Below, in pieces: positions 11,540 through 23,876 of a stretch of DNA of 64,000 nucleotides. Source of the DNA: Triplophysa rosa (Eukaryota > Chordata > Actinopteri > Cypriniformes > Nemacheilidae). Under the pieces are notes generated by a model. The model saw nothing but the letters and a program-made list of their open reading frames with translations. It searched no databases and had not been told where the DNA came from. The stretch covers positions 6,527,854 to 6,591,853 of the forward strand of contig NC_079893.1 in the NCBI RefSeq assembly GCF_024868665.1, given 5' to 3'. Numbering within the stretch: position 1 is the first letter of the stretch; the number at the start of each line of letters is the position of its first letter. The translations under genes were made by a program, and so were the position numbers.

Positions 11540-13467
11540 GGAATAAATCAAAACAATACTTTAATATGTTCATTTCTCCCAAAAACAAAGCTATAACCAG
11601 TTATTCCACTCTGAAATGAGCCGGAATCTGTTTATTTTGTCTGTGTGACCCCGCCCACTGACGATTTATCCACTAATGTATTTCGACAGCTCGGTTGCCA
11701 GTTGGGAACAATCAAAGCATATTGCAGCAAACAAATGATCTGGGTCAGAGATAGCAGATTTCACCCTTTCTGGTACTATTACTTTGCAAATTTAGAAAGA
11801 TTTCCTATATTTTACAACTTACGAGTAGTAATATACAATTTTATTACGGTTATTTAAACGAGACAGCAATATGGCACATAAATGCGACCTCCGGAGGTGG
11901 TTCGTTATTATTATCAAACATAACCTAGCATAACTAAAAAACAAACTATCTACAGCGAACTCTACTGAGTGATAACTTAATCATTTATTTATAAATATAA
12001 TTGTGATGTTTATTTATTGCTCATCACTAAACAAATTCTCAGTATAAAAATCTCAACCTCATATTAAATGTAAGACAAACTGCACTTAAAGTGCAAAAAA
12101 CAACAGGTTTTACTACTGTAGAGTATCCATTGTCATTTCTCGCTTCAAGACAAGCAGCTCAGGCTAATGAAGTTTCAGCGTAGCGAATTTCATTACTTAA
12201 AACTCTCTTTACAGTCAAAACAATATTACCAAATAATCCCTAGTGCAATAATTCCAGGATAAAACAATGAGCTGTATAGTGTAATTCACTCTGGGGGGAT
12301 TAGACATTTCTATTATTGTTATTATTAATAATCTATCCATGACAGGTTGAGTTTGGATCCAGTCATCTCTGACCCTAATCCATTTGTTATTTGGTTTTAA
12401 TCCATTCTCTGAAGAATCCAGCACTTTATTTGTCTTGCACATTGCTGTCTTTTTGTGTCACACACACACACGTTGTCCCTTTCTCTCGTCGTCTACCACT
12501 TTACCTCCCTCCCGCGCTGCCGTCTTGTATCTTGTATCGCTAACTTTGCTCCAGGCAGTAGCTGTAATGTTCAAACCCCTCTGTGCTGTTGAATTAGCAA
12601 AATGTCAAAGGTCCCCCTCCCTTCCACTGAAGCCTGGATTCTCCCAGTGTCTCAGTCACACTCATACCTCAGGTGCAATGAGAACAAAACACTAGCCAAT
12701 GACAAATGATGCTGAGGACGGCAGTCGCGATGCGTTAGATGAAAGAAATGTCACGCACACGCATAGACAGCCTGCAGGTAAACATCAGTCTTGTTTCAGA
12801 AGTCATACAATGCTTAGAAAAAGGCTTCTCCAATGAAACTGACCCCCGATTTAACTTCTCATCCTCTTATCATCAAAGAGAAAACTTATTTTTTTCATGT
12901 ATTCTGTGCCATAGAGTTCTTTAGTGTGCCTCTTGGGGATCACTGTTGGGGGCGTAATGTGCCGAAAGCAAAGCAGGAGGTTTTCGATTTTGCACACGTA
13001 CTCCAGAAGGACATGGCCAGACAGAGCAGCTCACAACGCTTCCTGTGAAGTCTTAATTTGGGATTTTTCGGATTTCTGATTTTCCGGCTTCACAAGAGGG
13101 CGCTAAGAGTGCAAACACGTATTGACTTGCAATTAGAGAGCAGCAGGTGTAAAGAGACAAATCAATTTTGCTTGGCACAAAAGATGGCGTCCTTTCCCAC
13201 TAACAGAACCAGGAAAAAGGTAAATATTTTGGAACTTTTAAATAAAAAACACACAAAAAAGGTATTTATTTACTACAGTGCAAAATATATATTTTTTGGA
13301 ACAGGTGAATCTCATAAATACGAAAAGATTAAATGTATTTGAGAGATTGGTTGTTGTAATGATGGAACAAAACAATTACCACACATAATATCGAAGATTT
13401 ATAAAATTTGCTAATATTTGCTGCTGTTGTCTATACAAAAATGTTACTTCTAGAGGATGAAAATACA
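11540..13467. other. Intergenic, no gene seen
   Basis: Open frames are short and lack family resemblance. A short CA run lies at 12458-12470. A stretch near 12940-13060 is more GC-balanced but not recognised. Confidence 0.45.
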
Positions 13468-14012
13468 GTAGTGGCCAAAAGTGATTTCCCATCGGGGTCA
13501 TAATTGTACAATACTTTGATGCTCACTCAGGTTCAGATAAACCATCAAGATATGACGTGTATAAATGAAAACGAAAAAAAACCCACTAAACTTTAAATTT
13601 ATTTATTGGACAAAATTATAGCATAACAAGGAATATAAGTTTCAAAACGAATATATAAAAAATGCATAGGAAAACAAAAAGCTTAAGGAAAGCTTTATCT
13701 ATTACTATTTGTTCATATTTTATAGCAGTTCTCCTAAGAAATGTCTTTCTAAACTGTGCTCATGTCTTGAGTTTTTTTTTCCCAAGCCTTCCTTTCTTTG
13801 AAGCTAAGCTTCAGTTTATACCCCAAGTTTTATTTTATTTTTATTTTGCCAGGATAGTCACATTGAGATGTAAATCTCTTCTTCCAGGGAGTCCTGGCCA
13901 AAAGTTCAACTATGCAACATGAATACAAAGTTTTTAATACATCTTTAATAATATTTTTGAATTAAATGCAAAGACATTAACTGATGAAAGTTGGACATCA
14001 CTTTGACCTAAC
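13468..14012. mobile_element. Probable Tc1-like relic
   Basis: The left end ACAGTAGTGGCCAAAAGTGA and the right end GGACATCACTTTGACC form a degenerate inverted pair, and the word TGGCCAAAAGT recurs at about 13887. The TACAGT-GGCCAAAA style is typical of fish Tc1/mariner ends. No intact transposase frame is left. Confidence 0.4.
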
Positions 14013-14142
14013 ATAAAAAAAGTGTAAATCTTGTTTATGTATGAAGTACACCATCGACGGTGAAAATGGCAACATCCATTCAAACCAATAAAAAAAAGTG
14101 AATGTGAAAGAAAAATGTGAAAGTTACCTATTTGTCAGATAT

Positions 14143-14365
14143 GGTGGCCCATACCCGAAATGTGACCCCATCCGGTGAGTAGTGAACACAGGCACAGCAA
14201 GTCGTGAACACACGTACACCCGGAGCAGTGGGCAGCTATCACTGCAGCGCCCAAGGGTAGGGTGCCTTGCTCAAGGGCACTTCAGTCATTACCCGCCGGC
14301 CCTGAGAATCGAACCGGCAACCTTCTGGTCACGAGTCCGACTCTAACCATTAGGCCACGACTGCC
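14143..14365 (-). mobile_element. V-SINE (tRNA-derived SINE)
   Basis: On the minus strand the element opens with a tRNA-like head: A-box region TGGCCTAATGGTTAGAGTCG (plus positions 14337-14357) and B-box GGTTCGATTCTC (14304-14315). The central domain follows with TGCCCTTGAGCAAGGCACC, the conserved core of the vertebrate V-SINE superfamily (the group that includes the zebrafish DANA/Mermaid elements). Mutations are few, so it is relatively young. It is a retroposon, not a functional tRNA gene: the head diverges from any tRNA cloverleaf. Confidence 0.9.
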
Positions 14366-15350
14366 AATACTTTACCCATTTGTGACGCTGTGATAAAACC
14401 AAACTAACCAACAAGGTGTCTATCTATTTATCAAGTACATGACAATGCACTGCATAAGGTAGGAATGACCCCTTTAAAGTGTATGCGTGTGTAAGTGTGT
14501 GTGTTTTTGTGTGCACATATGAGTGAAGGGTAAGGTGAGCGAGGAAGGACAAAACAGGACATTACGACATACTTCCTGTATGAAAGACCTTCATAAGATA
14601 TATGTCCAATCTTCCAATGACGAGAAGCTCCTGTCAAGCTTTTAGTGGTTCCATTTAAGAAGAGCTAAATGACTTCTGTGCTGTGCTTCACATTAATAAA
14701 ACGCAATATTGGGAGATGTTTTGACAAAAATCACTCCTGAAAGCTAGAAAATGCTCTGTGTCTTTCAAAAATGATATTGAAATTCCAAAAGCTTTGCCTC
14801 CTTGAGCATTCAGAATGTGTCCTTTCAAGGTTGAATTTCTCTTACCACAATGGTCTGCCTCTCTCCCTCAAAAAATAAATAAATAAATGAAATAAGGGAG
14901 GAAAGATTTTGAGTCAACAATAGTCTGATGCCACACCCACCATTGGTTCAATGCAAAATGCATACAAAACCAAAAAAAGCACTTTTGAAGATTGTAAGCG
15001 CCAATCAGATTACTGGAGGTAGTCAGGACGCACCATTTAACTGGTCCGCCAAAAACATTTGTGTGAGTTCCGGCTGATACAGGGAATGCTTTTGTTTTGA
15101 GGGAACATAATCTCTGGATTTATCAAAGGTTGTCATAGAGGAATCAATGAGAGTTTTGTTTGAGGTACTTGAACTAAATATCTACTGGACTTTCTGAAGT
15201 ATGTTCGTAAAAAAACAGTTATTGTTACTTTTGGTAATAAACTGACAGAAATCTACACACATTTTCGCCAATGTGACATTATGAATTCTATCTATAGTGG
15301 ACAGCTCTTCTCCAAAATTCCAAATTCAATAAATTACACAATTTCTTAAA
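14366..15350. other. Intergenic, no gene seen
   Basis: AT-rich spacer with a TG-rich patch (14480-14510) and an AAAT run near 14870-14890. Nothing recognisable. Confidence 0.5.
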
Positions 15351-15555
15351 GGGATAGTTCAACCAGTATTTTGAGAAATGTCTCGGTGGTTTTGTGTCCA
15401 TACCATGGAAGTCAATGGGGTCCAATGTTGTCTGGTTACCAACATTCTTCAAAATAGCTTCTTTTGTGTTCTTAATAAGAAAAAAGTCATACAGGTTTGT
15501 AATGACATGAGGATGAATAAATTATGATGGAATATTCTATTTTGGGTGACTTATC
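15351..15555. mobile_element. Family A MITE
   Basis: Starts AAAGGGATAGTTCAACC, contains CATGGAAGTCAATGGGGTCC, ACCAACATTCTTCAAAATA and TAATGACATGAGGATGAAT, and ends near GGGTGACTTATCC. This is the same word order as the copies in EIF3B introns 9 and 10. Non-coding. Confidence 0.7.
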
Positions 15556-17494
15556 CATTTTATAAACTATAGCATAAAACATGAAATATGAATCAATTAA
15601 TAATTCACAATGCAATGCATTCTGGGATTTCCCACCACGGAGGATACATGCAACGCTGCCTTAGATTTTGTCCAGAATGATTTTTCTTCAATGGCAGAAT
15701 ACAATGTTGTGAAAAAGCATTTACGCCAAGAATGACCATAAGATACCTGAAAAAGCTTTCTTGCACAAGCTCTGTCTCACTGAATTCAAACCAAGACGTT
15801 GTAAACATATGTAAACATTTAGGCCTCGTAAGGCTACCTCAGGGCTTCTTTACCAAAGTCAGGTCACGCATACAAACACCCAATTAAACGCTTACAGTAC
15901 ATTAACCCCACGGGCGATATCCACGGGGAGTCACAGTGGACAGCATCCATCTCTGGGTTGATGAGGCGTTTGGAGGACACTGTTGTGCGGCGAACTGACA
16001 GTGACATAACACACACCTTCGGTCTGCAATGACTCAACCCGATCCTGTCCACTCGGCTGTAGAAATCATTTTTCACCCTCACACATATTTCTATCATGGC
16101 ATCAAGAGAGCAGACTGAGTAGATTATTAACGGAGTGACAGGAACACAATTTGTCCCAGGAATATAACTACTTTTGTCCCCCGAGACTTGGATCTGCCAT
16201 TTGATTTGGATTCATGCTCTTATCTGACATGGAGAAGACACGATCGCACTGTTCATACACAAAAAATGTCGGCCGCGCCGAAAAGGCGATGTCATCAAAC
16301 ATTGACCGGTGAAGCAATACTTTTCAAACAGGTAATACCTCCATCACTGGAGAAAAAGAGCCCCGTAATAGAACTGTCAGTGAGTAATAGAACTTCACTC
16401 AAGGGCCCTTTAGGATGCGGCTCTATCTAACCTTCTCAGTCAATCAGCGGACGCATAAAGAAATGTGTGGAAATTCAAAGATGTTTCGAGACAAATCCTT
16501 TCAGAAGATTAACAAAGAACTGTTTGTGATTTTAGTGACAAAACAAATCGAATTTTCAACTAATCTGAGAACTAAGAACACTTACAACTTTATCTGACCA
16601 CACAGATTTCAGTCACTTTAAAATCCACCACTGGAGTCAGTCATTTTTACCTTAAAGCTCATCTTTCATCATTTCATTTTTTCATGTGAAAATAGCTTGA
16701 ATGTAACTATATAGCCTTATTTTATTTACCCAGGTGCACTTCCACAATGTACTTAAAGTGCTCTTTTTTCCCACACTATACTTAAAATACAAAAAAAATA
16801 TTCTTTAGTACTTCTTAAGATGACCTTAAGAACATCTAAGTGTAATCAGCTGTGCTATTTTGAGACACCATGAATATGAACTAAAATGTGGTTTTAACAT
16901 AATCTCTGTATTAAAAAATGTATTCAGATACCACTTGAAGTACCCATTTTTCATACACTAGTGTGTTCAAGTGTACTAGGCTAACTAAATACATGTTTTG
17001 CATTGTAACAACGCAAAGTGGGTTGAAAATGTACAACGTTTTAAATATAAATATGTAGTTGACAAACAAACCAGACCATGTGACCTATGATGTGACAGCA
17101 AAAATTTAGAAAACAAACCGTTAATAGTATATTATTAATATTTATAATATAATATAGCATGAGAGAGATTTATCTTCATTGTTAGTTGTTTTTCTGAAAT
17201 GTCATACCACAGCACCCATGTACGGTTTATTTGTCAACTACCCAAATTTAACCCTACGCTAAAATTTATTTTATTTTTTATGTACATTTTCAGTTTTACT
17301 GTTTACACTACTGTATAAAAAATCACTTTATTGTGGTATCATTATTTCAGAATAACCCTCGCAGACAGAACTAAGTGTGGTAGTCGTTAGTCTCACAATA
17401 AAAGATTACAAGAAGTTAGCAAAACGTCTACAATCGCTCACAGTGAAAGCAGCTGCAAAGGTTTCAGTCTGAGAATGAGCGATTGTAAACGTAA
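15556..17494. other. Intergenic, no gene; AGTATACTT-type repeat at about 16730-17000
   Basis: 15590-16460 is unique-looking sequence of balanced composition without a convincing exon. From about 16730 the words ATGTACTTAAAGTGC, TATACTTAAAATAC and AAGTGTACTAGG recur; the same vocabulary fills 32642-33260, so the two are copies of one old repeat. Confidence 0.4.
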
Positions 17495-17609
17495 GGGATA
17501 ATGTACAGGCAGCCGGTTTTATCGCAGAAATAAGCCCCGACAGTGTGATTTTGTATCGCACTGAAGGGGCTTATTTCGCGATAACAGCCGGCTGCTTGTA
17601 CATTATCCC
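17495..17609. repeat. Hairpin repeat, copy 2
   Basis: Left arm GGGATAATGTACAGGCAGCC…, right arm ending GGCTGCTTGTACATTATCCC. The arms are about 55 nt with roughly ten mismatches, and the centre is a few bases around TGATTTTGTATCGCA. Compared with copy 1, several differences fall at paired positions; for example AATAAGCCCC here pairs with GGGGCTTATT, while copy 1 differs in this part of both arms. Confidence 0.82.
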
Positions 17610-17935
17610 GCTTATTACACGAGAAAAAACAGGACATGAATTTGATATCTTTTTAGCTCATTTTTACCGAATGCAGACCTTCCGCAAGGAAAAGCCGTTT
17701 ACTTTCGTTTTTTAAGGTAAGAAATGACGTTCAAATGTCACGAACAGGCAATTTGGTTTAATTGTAAATATAATGCCATATATGTCATTAAAAGACATAT
17801 TTATATTTAATTTGTAAAAATGTCAAAATGATTTGCTGCATCCGGGTTACCGTGCTATTGGTTTTGAGCGGTTGTTATCTGGGAATAACGAATTTGCATA
17901 TGTCGCGACTGTCCAATCAGAATCGAGCATTCTAA
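17610..17935. mobile_element. Body of the hairpin-ended repeat, copy 2 (uninterrupted)
   Basis: Collinear with 10902-11167 plus 11478-11535. It keeps the empty target of the 310-bp hAT element. It also holds a short segment (TTTTTAGCTCATTTTTACCG region, 17650-17690) that copy 1 lacks. Confidence 0.65.
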
Positions 17936-20210
17936 CAAGCGGAATAGGTAGAGAATTTAATCTACTTTACGGCAACATCACACTTGGGGGAAACTATGCA
18001 GAAATTGATTGCCTCAATGAGAAACACAGCGAAGAAGGAACAGTTTTGTTCAGATATTTTTTAGAAAATAACGGACATTTTTATGTCTCAGTCAAAGTTT
18101 GCCACAATCTACTCATGATTAGTCTTCATTTGCAGAGGCTTGCTTATATACATTCGATCAGAAAGCACGGGCCTGTCACAACACAAACAACAGGTGAGCA
18201 ATGACTAATAAAGCTTGCTTACTGAGCTAAAGGGGCATTTCCATGCAAATCGTCTCATTCATCACTCTCACTTTCAGTGTCGCGCACACGCGTGCAAACA
18301 CACAAACATGCTTGTGCCTCTGTTTACTGAACTGAACCGCGCTGCCTGTGTGATGAATGGGGTTTTTTAAGAAAACGCTCCACCACCCGTTTCTCTGCCC
18401 TATTCTTCCACGTCTTTCCAGCTCACCCTCCAGCTTGACTCTTTGAGCCTCTGCTTTTGTATTTTGAAAGTCTCGCCGCTCATTAGTATTTCACGAGTCT
18501 CCCTCGAGGTTTTCGTTCTAGCCTCTCGACAGACTGTCAGAAAAGCGCGCTGCCATCCACACATTCATCAGCTACCGGAGAAATATGAGAGACTTGGTCA
18601 CGGGGCTGGAGTGTGAAGCGTTTGTATTCAGGTGGGACATCAGAAAAGCTGGCTTTAATGAACGAGTGGGATATCTCGGATTAATCAAATAATATAGATC
18701 TATGTATGGATGAATTGAATACAAATAGTTACAGAACTAGCAGTAAAACCAGCAAAAACAACAGTAAAACAGTTGGTGGACCAAAATTAGGTGATGCTGG
18801 ATATTTGGGGAAAGAAGTGACGATGGTCCGAATGATGCACCTGACACATCAAGGGTCTGTCAAAATGCTAAATTATATATAAAAAATGTTTACACTTAAA
18901 GCATCATAAACAGGTTTAGACAGGACTTTAGTGCATACAAAACATACACATGCACTTGCAGATCAAATTCACTAGAAAACAGTTATAGATGTTTGGTTTC
19001 TAGAAAATGATTGCAAAATATAAAATACATTTCCATGTACAATTCAATATACTGTTGGTATAACAGTTAATATAAACATAATTTTGCTACAGTATATTTA
19101 GTAGCTAAAGTGTACATACTGAAACACAAAGGGACCCAACTATAATTTATGGTACAGGAATACTTTGCAGTCGCTAGCAGGATGATAATGAAAGTTACAA
19201 CAAACTGAGGTCTAGCAAATTCTGGGTCATACTAAAAAGCAATAATCCCCGAACGAATATGACCTTCAACAAAGCAAACGTTACATTAATGAGCTCTATG
19301 CAGAAACATAGTGAACTTAGTGAAGGTTAACTTACATTCTTCATCAAAAATGTAAAAATGACTTTTAAATCCAAATGGTTATCTACTCAACCTTCGCAAA
19401 ATTTTACGTAGCACACATTATTTTGATAAGTTCATCGCATCTGTTTTAGACGTACATTGACACCTAGCGGCGTGGAAGAAGCAAAATCACGTAGTGACGC
19501 CATTGTAGAAATGCACTGGTCACATTCAGCCTGTAATTTTTTATTTCTATGACGAAAAGTATCTTATAACTATCACACCGAGACTAATAATGTGGCATAT
19601 AAAGATCGCCGCGTGGATTCAAAAGCAATGAATATATATATATATATTATATAATAAGGAAAAACCGGTTGCTTTTCTTTAACACAGTGATGAGTGACAC
19701 AAACCGCCTTTTGCAGAAACCTTATTTTCTCCTGAAAGCTCCGCCCTGCTGAGTTGCTTATCTTTTTTTTAAGATTCAAAAGCGTCAGAGAAAAGACTTG
19801 CAAAATTATTTGTCTTTGAATGAAAGCATAAATCCGAACGGTAGTCATCAACGGCATCTCAAACATTTTAAATATTCTTTTGATTTTTGACACACTTCCA
19901 AAATCATGTGCCTGTGCGCGAAGACAAACGAGGGCGCGTGGGCGCGCGTGCCATAGCACGCAGAAGATGATCAAACGTGTAGAAGACTTTCGGATCCAAA
20001 TCGCAAACCTTTTTTGTAGTTGTTTAACATGTTCTGTCAAGTTTTTGGAGGAGTTTAATAATTTAGACAAAGATGGTGTCGCCTTCCTATTTGTATTTTT
20101 ATTATGGAATTGTATGCTATTAATATGAAGATAAATTCTAACACATGTTTATGGGAATTAAAGTCAATGGTTTAGTAAAGTTAATGCCTTTTTCATGATC
20201 AAAATTTAGG
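17936..20210. other. Intergenic, no gene seen
   Basis: Includes a 123-residue open frame ending near 18204 and a 165-residue minus-strand frame at 19573-20070; neither has recognisable motifs or splice support. An AT run lies at about 19629-19655. The part 18230-18680 is GC-balanced and unique and might be regulatory. Confidence 0.4.
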
Positions 20211-20218
20211 CCTATTAG

Positions 20219-20707
20219 CAGTGTTGGGTAAGTTACTCTGAAAAAGTAATTAATTACTAGTTACTAATTACATATTCAATAGTGTAATTAGATTACTGTA
20301 CAAATTACTCTCTCCAAAAAGTATTTAGTTACTTATTACTAGTTACTTTCTATATCCTACATCAACCTTGATTAGTTAAGTGATTGAAGGATAGACATGA
20401 AACGGCTTATTTAATTCATTCAAATAAATAATATTAACTACATAAAGTAGTATTATTAACTGACCAAAGTATTACAAATGTGAGAATTATACATTAAAGC
20501 ACGGATTTTAAAGTTAGACTTTGAATTTTGATGTCAATTCCACTATTGCACATACATATTACACAAAGTATTTAGTTTAATTACATCAGAAGTAAGTGTA
20601 ATTAAATTACAGAAAAAATTACAGTAATCCCTTACTTTACTTTTTCAAGGGAAAATTAATTAAATTACAGTAACTAATTACTTAGTAACTAGTTACACCC
20701 AACACTT
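20219..20707 (+). mobile_element. hAT-like non-autonomous transposon, family H, copy 2
   Basis: Begins CAGTGTTGGGTAAGTTACTC; ends ACACCCAACACT plus one substituted terminal base (T for G at 20707). A perfect 8-bp duplication CCTATTAG lies at 20211-20218 and 20708-20715. At 489 bp it is the longest copy, carrying an extra AATATTAACTACATAAAGTA segment also present in copy 3. Confidence 0.88.
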
Positions 20708-20715
20708 CCTATTAG

Positions 20716-21348
20716 TTTATTTATACATTTCTCTGTTTATTCAATTATTTAACCTCCATAGAATTGTTGTATATTTGTTTTTTTTTCTGTTACCTGTTCT
20801 GATGTACCATGCTTATATGCATCAAACCTCCATGGCATCACTATAGATATATGTACAGAGATCAACATACACATACTGTCAAACATAACTTATGTATTTC
20901 GCTTTGGTCTTTACAATGTTCTAGAGATTGCTTGATCTCGGTATTCCTCGCTGTGAAAAGAGGAGTTTAGGGTTCCCTTGTTGAATGCATAACATCTGAA
21001 ATTCAGAATGCTATAACAGCAAGCTTTCTATAAATACGCATTCATGACTTGACATGGTTTAACTTAGAAAAACTTGTTGTAGGTCTCTTGTCTCTCCATT
21101 TTCTGCTGTGACTTATCAGCAATTCTGTAAGAAGTTGTTTTGAATGCGCTTGCGAGGGGTTTTGTTTGTCCTGCGTTCATCGCTGTAATCATCACAACTC
21201 ATTGTGGGGTTTATTTGATTGACAGCTTTACATATGAGCTTTGCAGATCTGGAATGACAAATACAGTGTCATCAAAGGATGCATTGCTGTGAAATATGAA
21301 TTCAAAACAAACAATGTTGAAGATGTTGGAGTTGGTTGTCGCTTGTCA
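20716..21348. other. Intergenic spacer
   Basis: AT-rich, no exon-like signal and no repeat I can name. It leads directly into the duplicated block at 21349. Confidence 0.5.
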
Positions 21349-21826
21349 CTTTTTTAGCATGAATTGCATAATTATTAGCATTATGTCGGTCTGTGTTTTA
21401 GAACAAAAGAAGTGTATTGGATTTGCAAGTCCCTTGTATTCTTTCTATACAGTATTTCATTCCAAATATCCTTTTAAATGTAAATAGGCCTACATGTCCG
21501 ACTGCATAAGGGGTTGTGAATGCCATTTTATGGAGACTGAGACAAAGTATTTCTGTAATTTTCAAGACTTTTGGAGCCGGGCTACTACTGAGTCTCAGAG
21601 AAATTGTAGAGGAAATCAATCATTTTATAGATGATCTAATCACATTCTGAGAATTGAGCTCCAATGGCTCTTCAAGTGAGACCACGAAGAACTATTCATT
21701 TCAATTCAGACTTTCTATTTGGTATTCCTGAAGCATTATAAAACACCTGGCTAGTTAAGGGAAAAGCACCTTGACGGATCTGGTTAAGGGTTTGCTTTGG
21801 AGCAAAAACTGATTACCTGCGTGACG
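21349..21826. repeat. 478-bp duplicated block, left copy, abutting an N gap
   Basis: Starts CTTTTTTAGCATGAATTGC and runs to GATTACCTGCGTGACG, where 125 N follow. The right copy at 22175-22652 has the same length. I see one clear difference (TTCTATACAG here, TTTTATACAG there). Such identity next to a gap suggests two alleles of one locus rather than an old duplication. Confidence 0.9.
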
Positions 21827-21951
21827 NNNNNNNNNNNNNNNNNNNNNNNNNNNNNNNNNNNNNNNNNNNNNNNNNNNNNNNNNNNNNNNNNNNNNNNNNN
21901 NNNNNNNNNNNNNNNNNNNNNNNNNNNNNNNNNNNNNNNNNNNNNNNNNNN
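21827..21951. other. Assembly gap (125 N)
   Basis: Unknown bases; no content can be stated. Confidence 1.
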
Positions 21952-22174
21952 AGTTTTTCACTGATGTGTCTCTTAAGTGTTGAGGACTAGTGCTGCTTTG
22001 AGCCTACATTCAGTATGAGTAAAATACTCAAGTACTGTTAAAATCAGATACTCAAAGACTTTTACTCAAGTCGTTTTGGAATTGGTGACTTGTAACTTGT
22101 AATGGAGTAATTTTCACTGCAAGGTATCTGTACTTTTACTTAAGTATGGTTTTCAGGTACTCTTTACACCTCTG
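21952..22174. mobile_element. End of a DNA transposon cut by the gap
   Basis: The right terminus reads AGGTACTCTTTACACCTCTG, i.e. an inverted CAGAGGTGTAAAGAGTACCT end of a common teleost element, with ACTTTTACTCAAGT-type interior words. The terminus falls exactly where the duplicated block restarts at 22175. The left end is lost in the gap. Confidence 0.6.
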
Positions 22175-22652
22175 CTTTTTTAGCATGAATTGCATAATTA
22201 TTAGCATTATGTCGGTCTGTGTTTTAGAACAAAAGAAGTGTATTGGATTTGCAAGTCCCTTGTATTCTTTTTATACAGTATTTCATTCCAAATATCCTTT
22301 TAAATGTAAATAGGCCTACATGTCCGACTGCATAAGGGGTTGTGAATGCCATTTTATGGAGACTGAGACAAAGTATTTCTGTAATTTTCAAGACTTTTGG
22401 AGCCGGGCTACTACTGAGTCTCAGAGAAATTGTAGAGGAAATCAATCATTTTATAGATGATCTAATCACATTCTGAGAATTGAGCTCCAATGGCTCTTCA
22501 AGTGAGACCACGAAGAACTATTCATTTCAATTCAGACTTTCTATTTGGTATTCCTGAAGCATTATAAAACACCTGGCTAGTTAAGGGAAAAGCACCTTGA
22601 CGGATCTGGTTAAGGGTTTGCTTTGGAGCAAAAACTGATTACCTGCGTGACG
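22175..22652. repeat. 478-bp duplicated block, right copy
   Basis: See the left copy at 21349-21826. After 22652 the sequence continues as unique DNA (TAAATGTTCTC…), so this copy carries the true right flank, while the left copy carries the true left flank without the transposon. Confidence 0.9.
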
Positions 22653-23050
22653 TAAATGTTCTCTTTTATCTTAAGAGCACCTGGTCTGTATATCACAAGA
22701 CCTAATACAAGCACAGAGTGACAGATCATTGCTCGAGACGTTTATGAATCATGCTTAAAATGCTTTCATTTCAATCTTACTGCCGGTTGCTGTTTGGGAA
22801 CTGTTGTCATGGTGATGTTCACCGGCTGCTCCTCACCTGGGAGAACCATGTATGAAATCAGATAGTTAAGATTCTGGATGGAAAACACATGAGTAATGTT
22901 CTGCTATCTTTCCTTAGGAAAACTATTGCATTTTCTCCAATCATATGCTGTGTGCACTTTTTAAGACCTTGAACTTCAAGTAGCATCCCATATATTACAG
23001 TTATAGGTGCTTATACGTAGGTTTACATACCCTTTGCAAAATGTACATTG

Positions 23051-23052
<2 letters not shown>
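22653..23052. other. Intergenic spacer
   Basis: Unique-looking AT-moderate DNA with no gene signal. Confidence 0.5.
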
Positions 23053-23115
<63 letters not shown>

Positions 23116-23150
23116 TGCTGTGCGTGTGCGTGCGTGGGTGTGTGTGTATA
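23053..23150. repeat. TG microsatellite
   Basis: An uninterrupted TG tract of about 58 bp, then degenerate TG/TGCG units to 23150. The valine/cysteine-rich open frames over it are artefacts. Confidence 0.96.
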
Positions 23151-23230
23151 TATTTTTTAATAACAATTCTGTATTTGTTTGACCAAAAAATCCTTTAAGA
23201 TGTGGGCAGTACTGTTTTTTCATTACATTG

Positions 23231-23628
23231 TTCACTTAAAAAAATTTGTGTGTAAAATTACATGTTTTTCTTGTTAATTTGCCATTTTTTCTGTATTTTT
23301 ACGTTTTAATCCGTATTTCAAAAATACACACTAAAAATCCTGTAAAAAACTGTAATTTTCCAGTAGCTAGCCACCAGTAAAATAACATGTTTTTCTTGAA
23401 AATTTGCAGTCTTTTTCTGTAATATGATATTTTTAACGGTTTCTGGTTCCTAGAATGTTTTGTATGATGCTGTAATTTTATAGTTTTTTTCTGTAAAGGT
23501 AAAGACTTGTTAATGTTTAATGTTCATTTATCTTTGAATAAACTGTTGCCAATAAATTAGATAAATATAAATCCACAGTAATTTACTGGCAACTAGCTGC
23601 ATAACTACAGCAAGATTTTTTACAGTGA
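23231..23628. mobile_element. DNA transposon relic with CACTGTAAAAA-type ends
   Basis: Left end TTCACTTAAAAAAATTTG, right end GCAAGATTTTTTACAGTGAA, an imperfect inverted pair. The interior repeats AATTTTCCAGTAGCTAGCC and ACTGGCAACTAGCTGC. Non-coding; a family common in fish. Confidence 0.5.
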
Positions 23629-23876
23629 AAGGGATTTGATTTGATTTGTAAATAACCTTAAGCTGTCAATAAAAATAATTTCAAGAAAATCTAATAAAAG
23701 ATCTCTCTTACCTCATTTCTCCTCCAAACCCCATGTATTGTACTTTTGACGCACGCCATATTTATGTGATGAAGATGCGCAGGTACTGCATATCTGTGTG
23801 AGTTTGCACAGTTTCAGCTCTCATAAGCCGATCAAAGACGGTATAGATGCTGCGATTGATCAGAACAGGCAGGCCA

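Noticed and set aside
14143..14365. tRNA gene on the minus strand
   Set aside because: A-box and B-box are present, but the V-SINE core follows and the cloverleaf does not close.
17833..18204. 123-residue open frame
   Set aside because: Starts inside the hairpin-repeat body and resembles no known family.
19573..20070. 165-residue minus-strand open frame
   Set aside because: No recognisable motifs, low-complexity end over an AT repeat, no splice context.
23007..23235. Val/Cys-rich and Thr/His-rich open frames
   Set aside because: Translations of the TG repeat on each strand.
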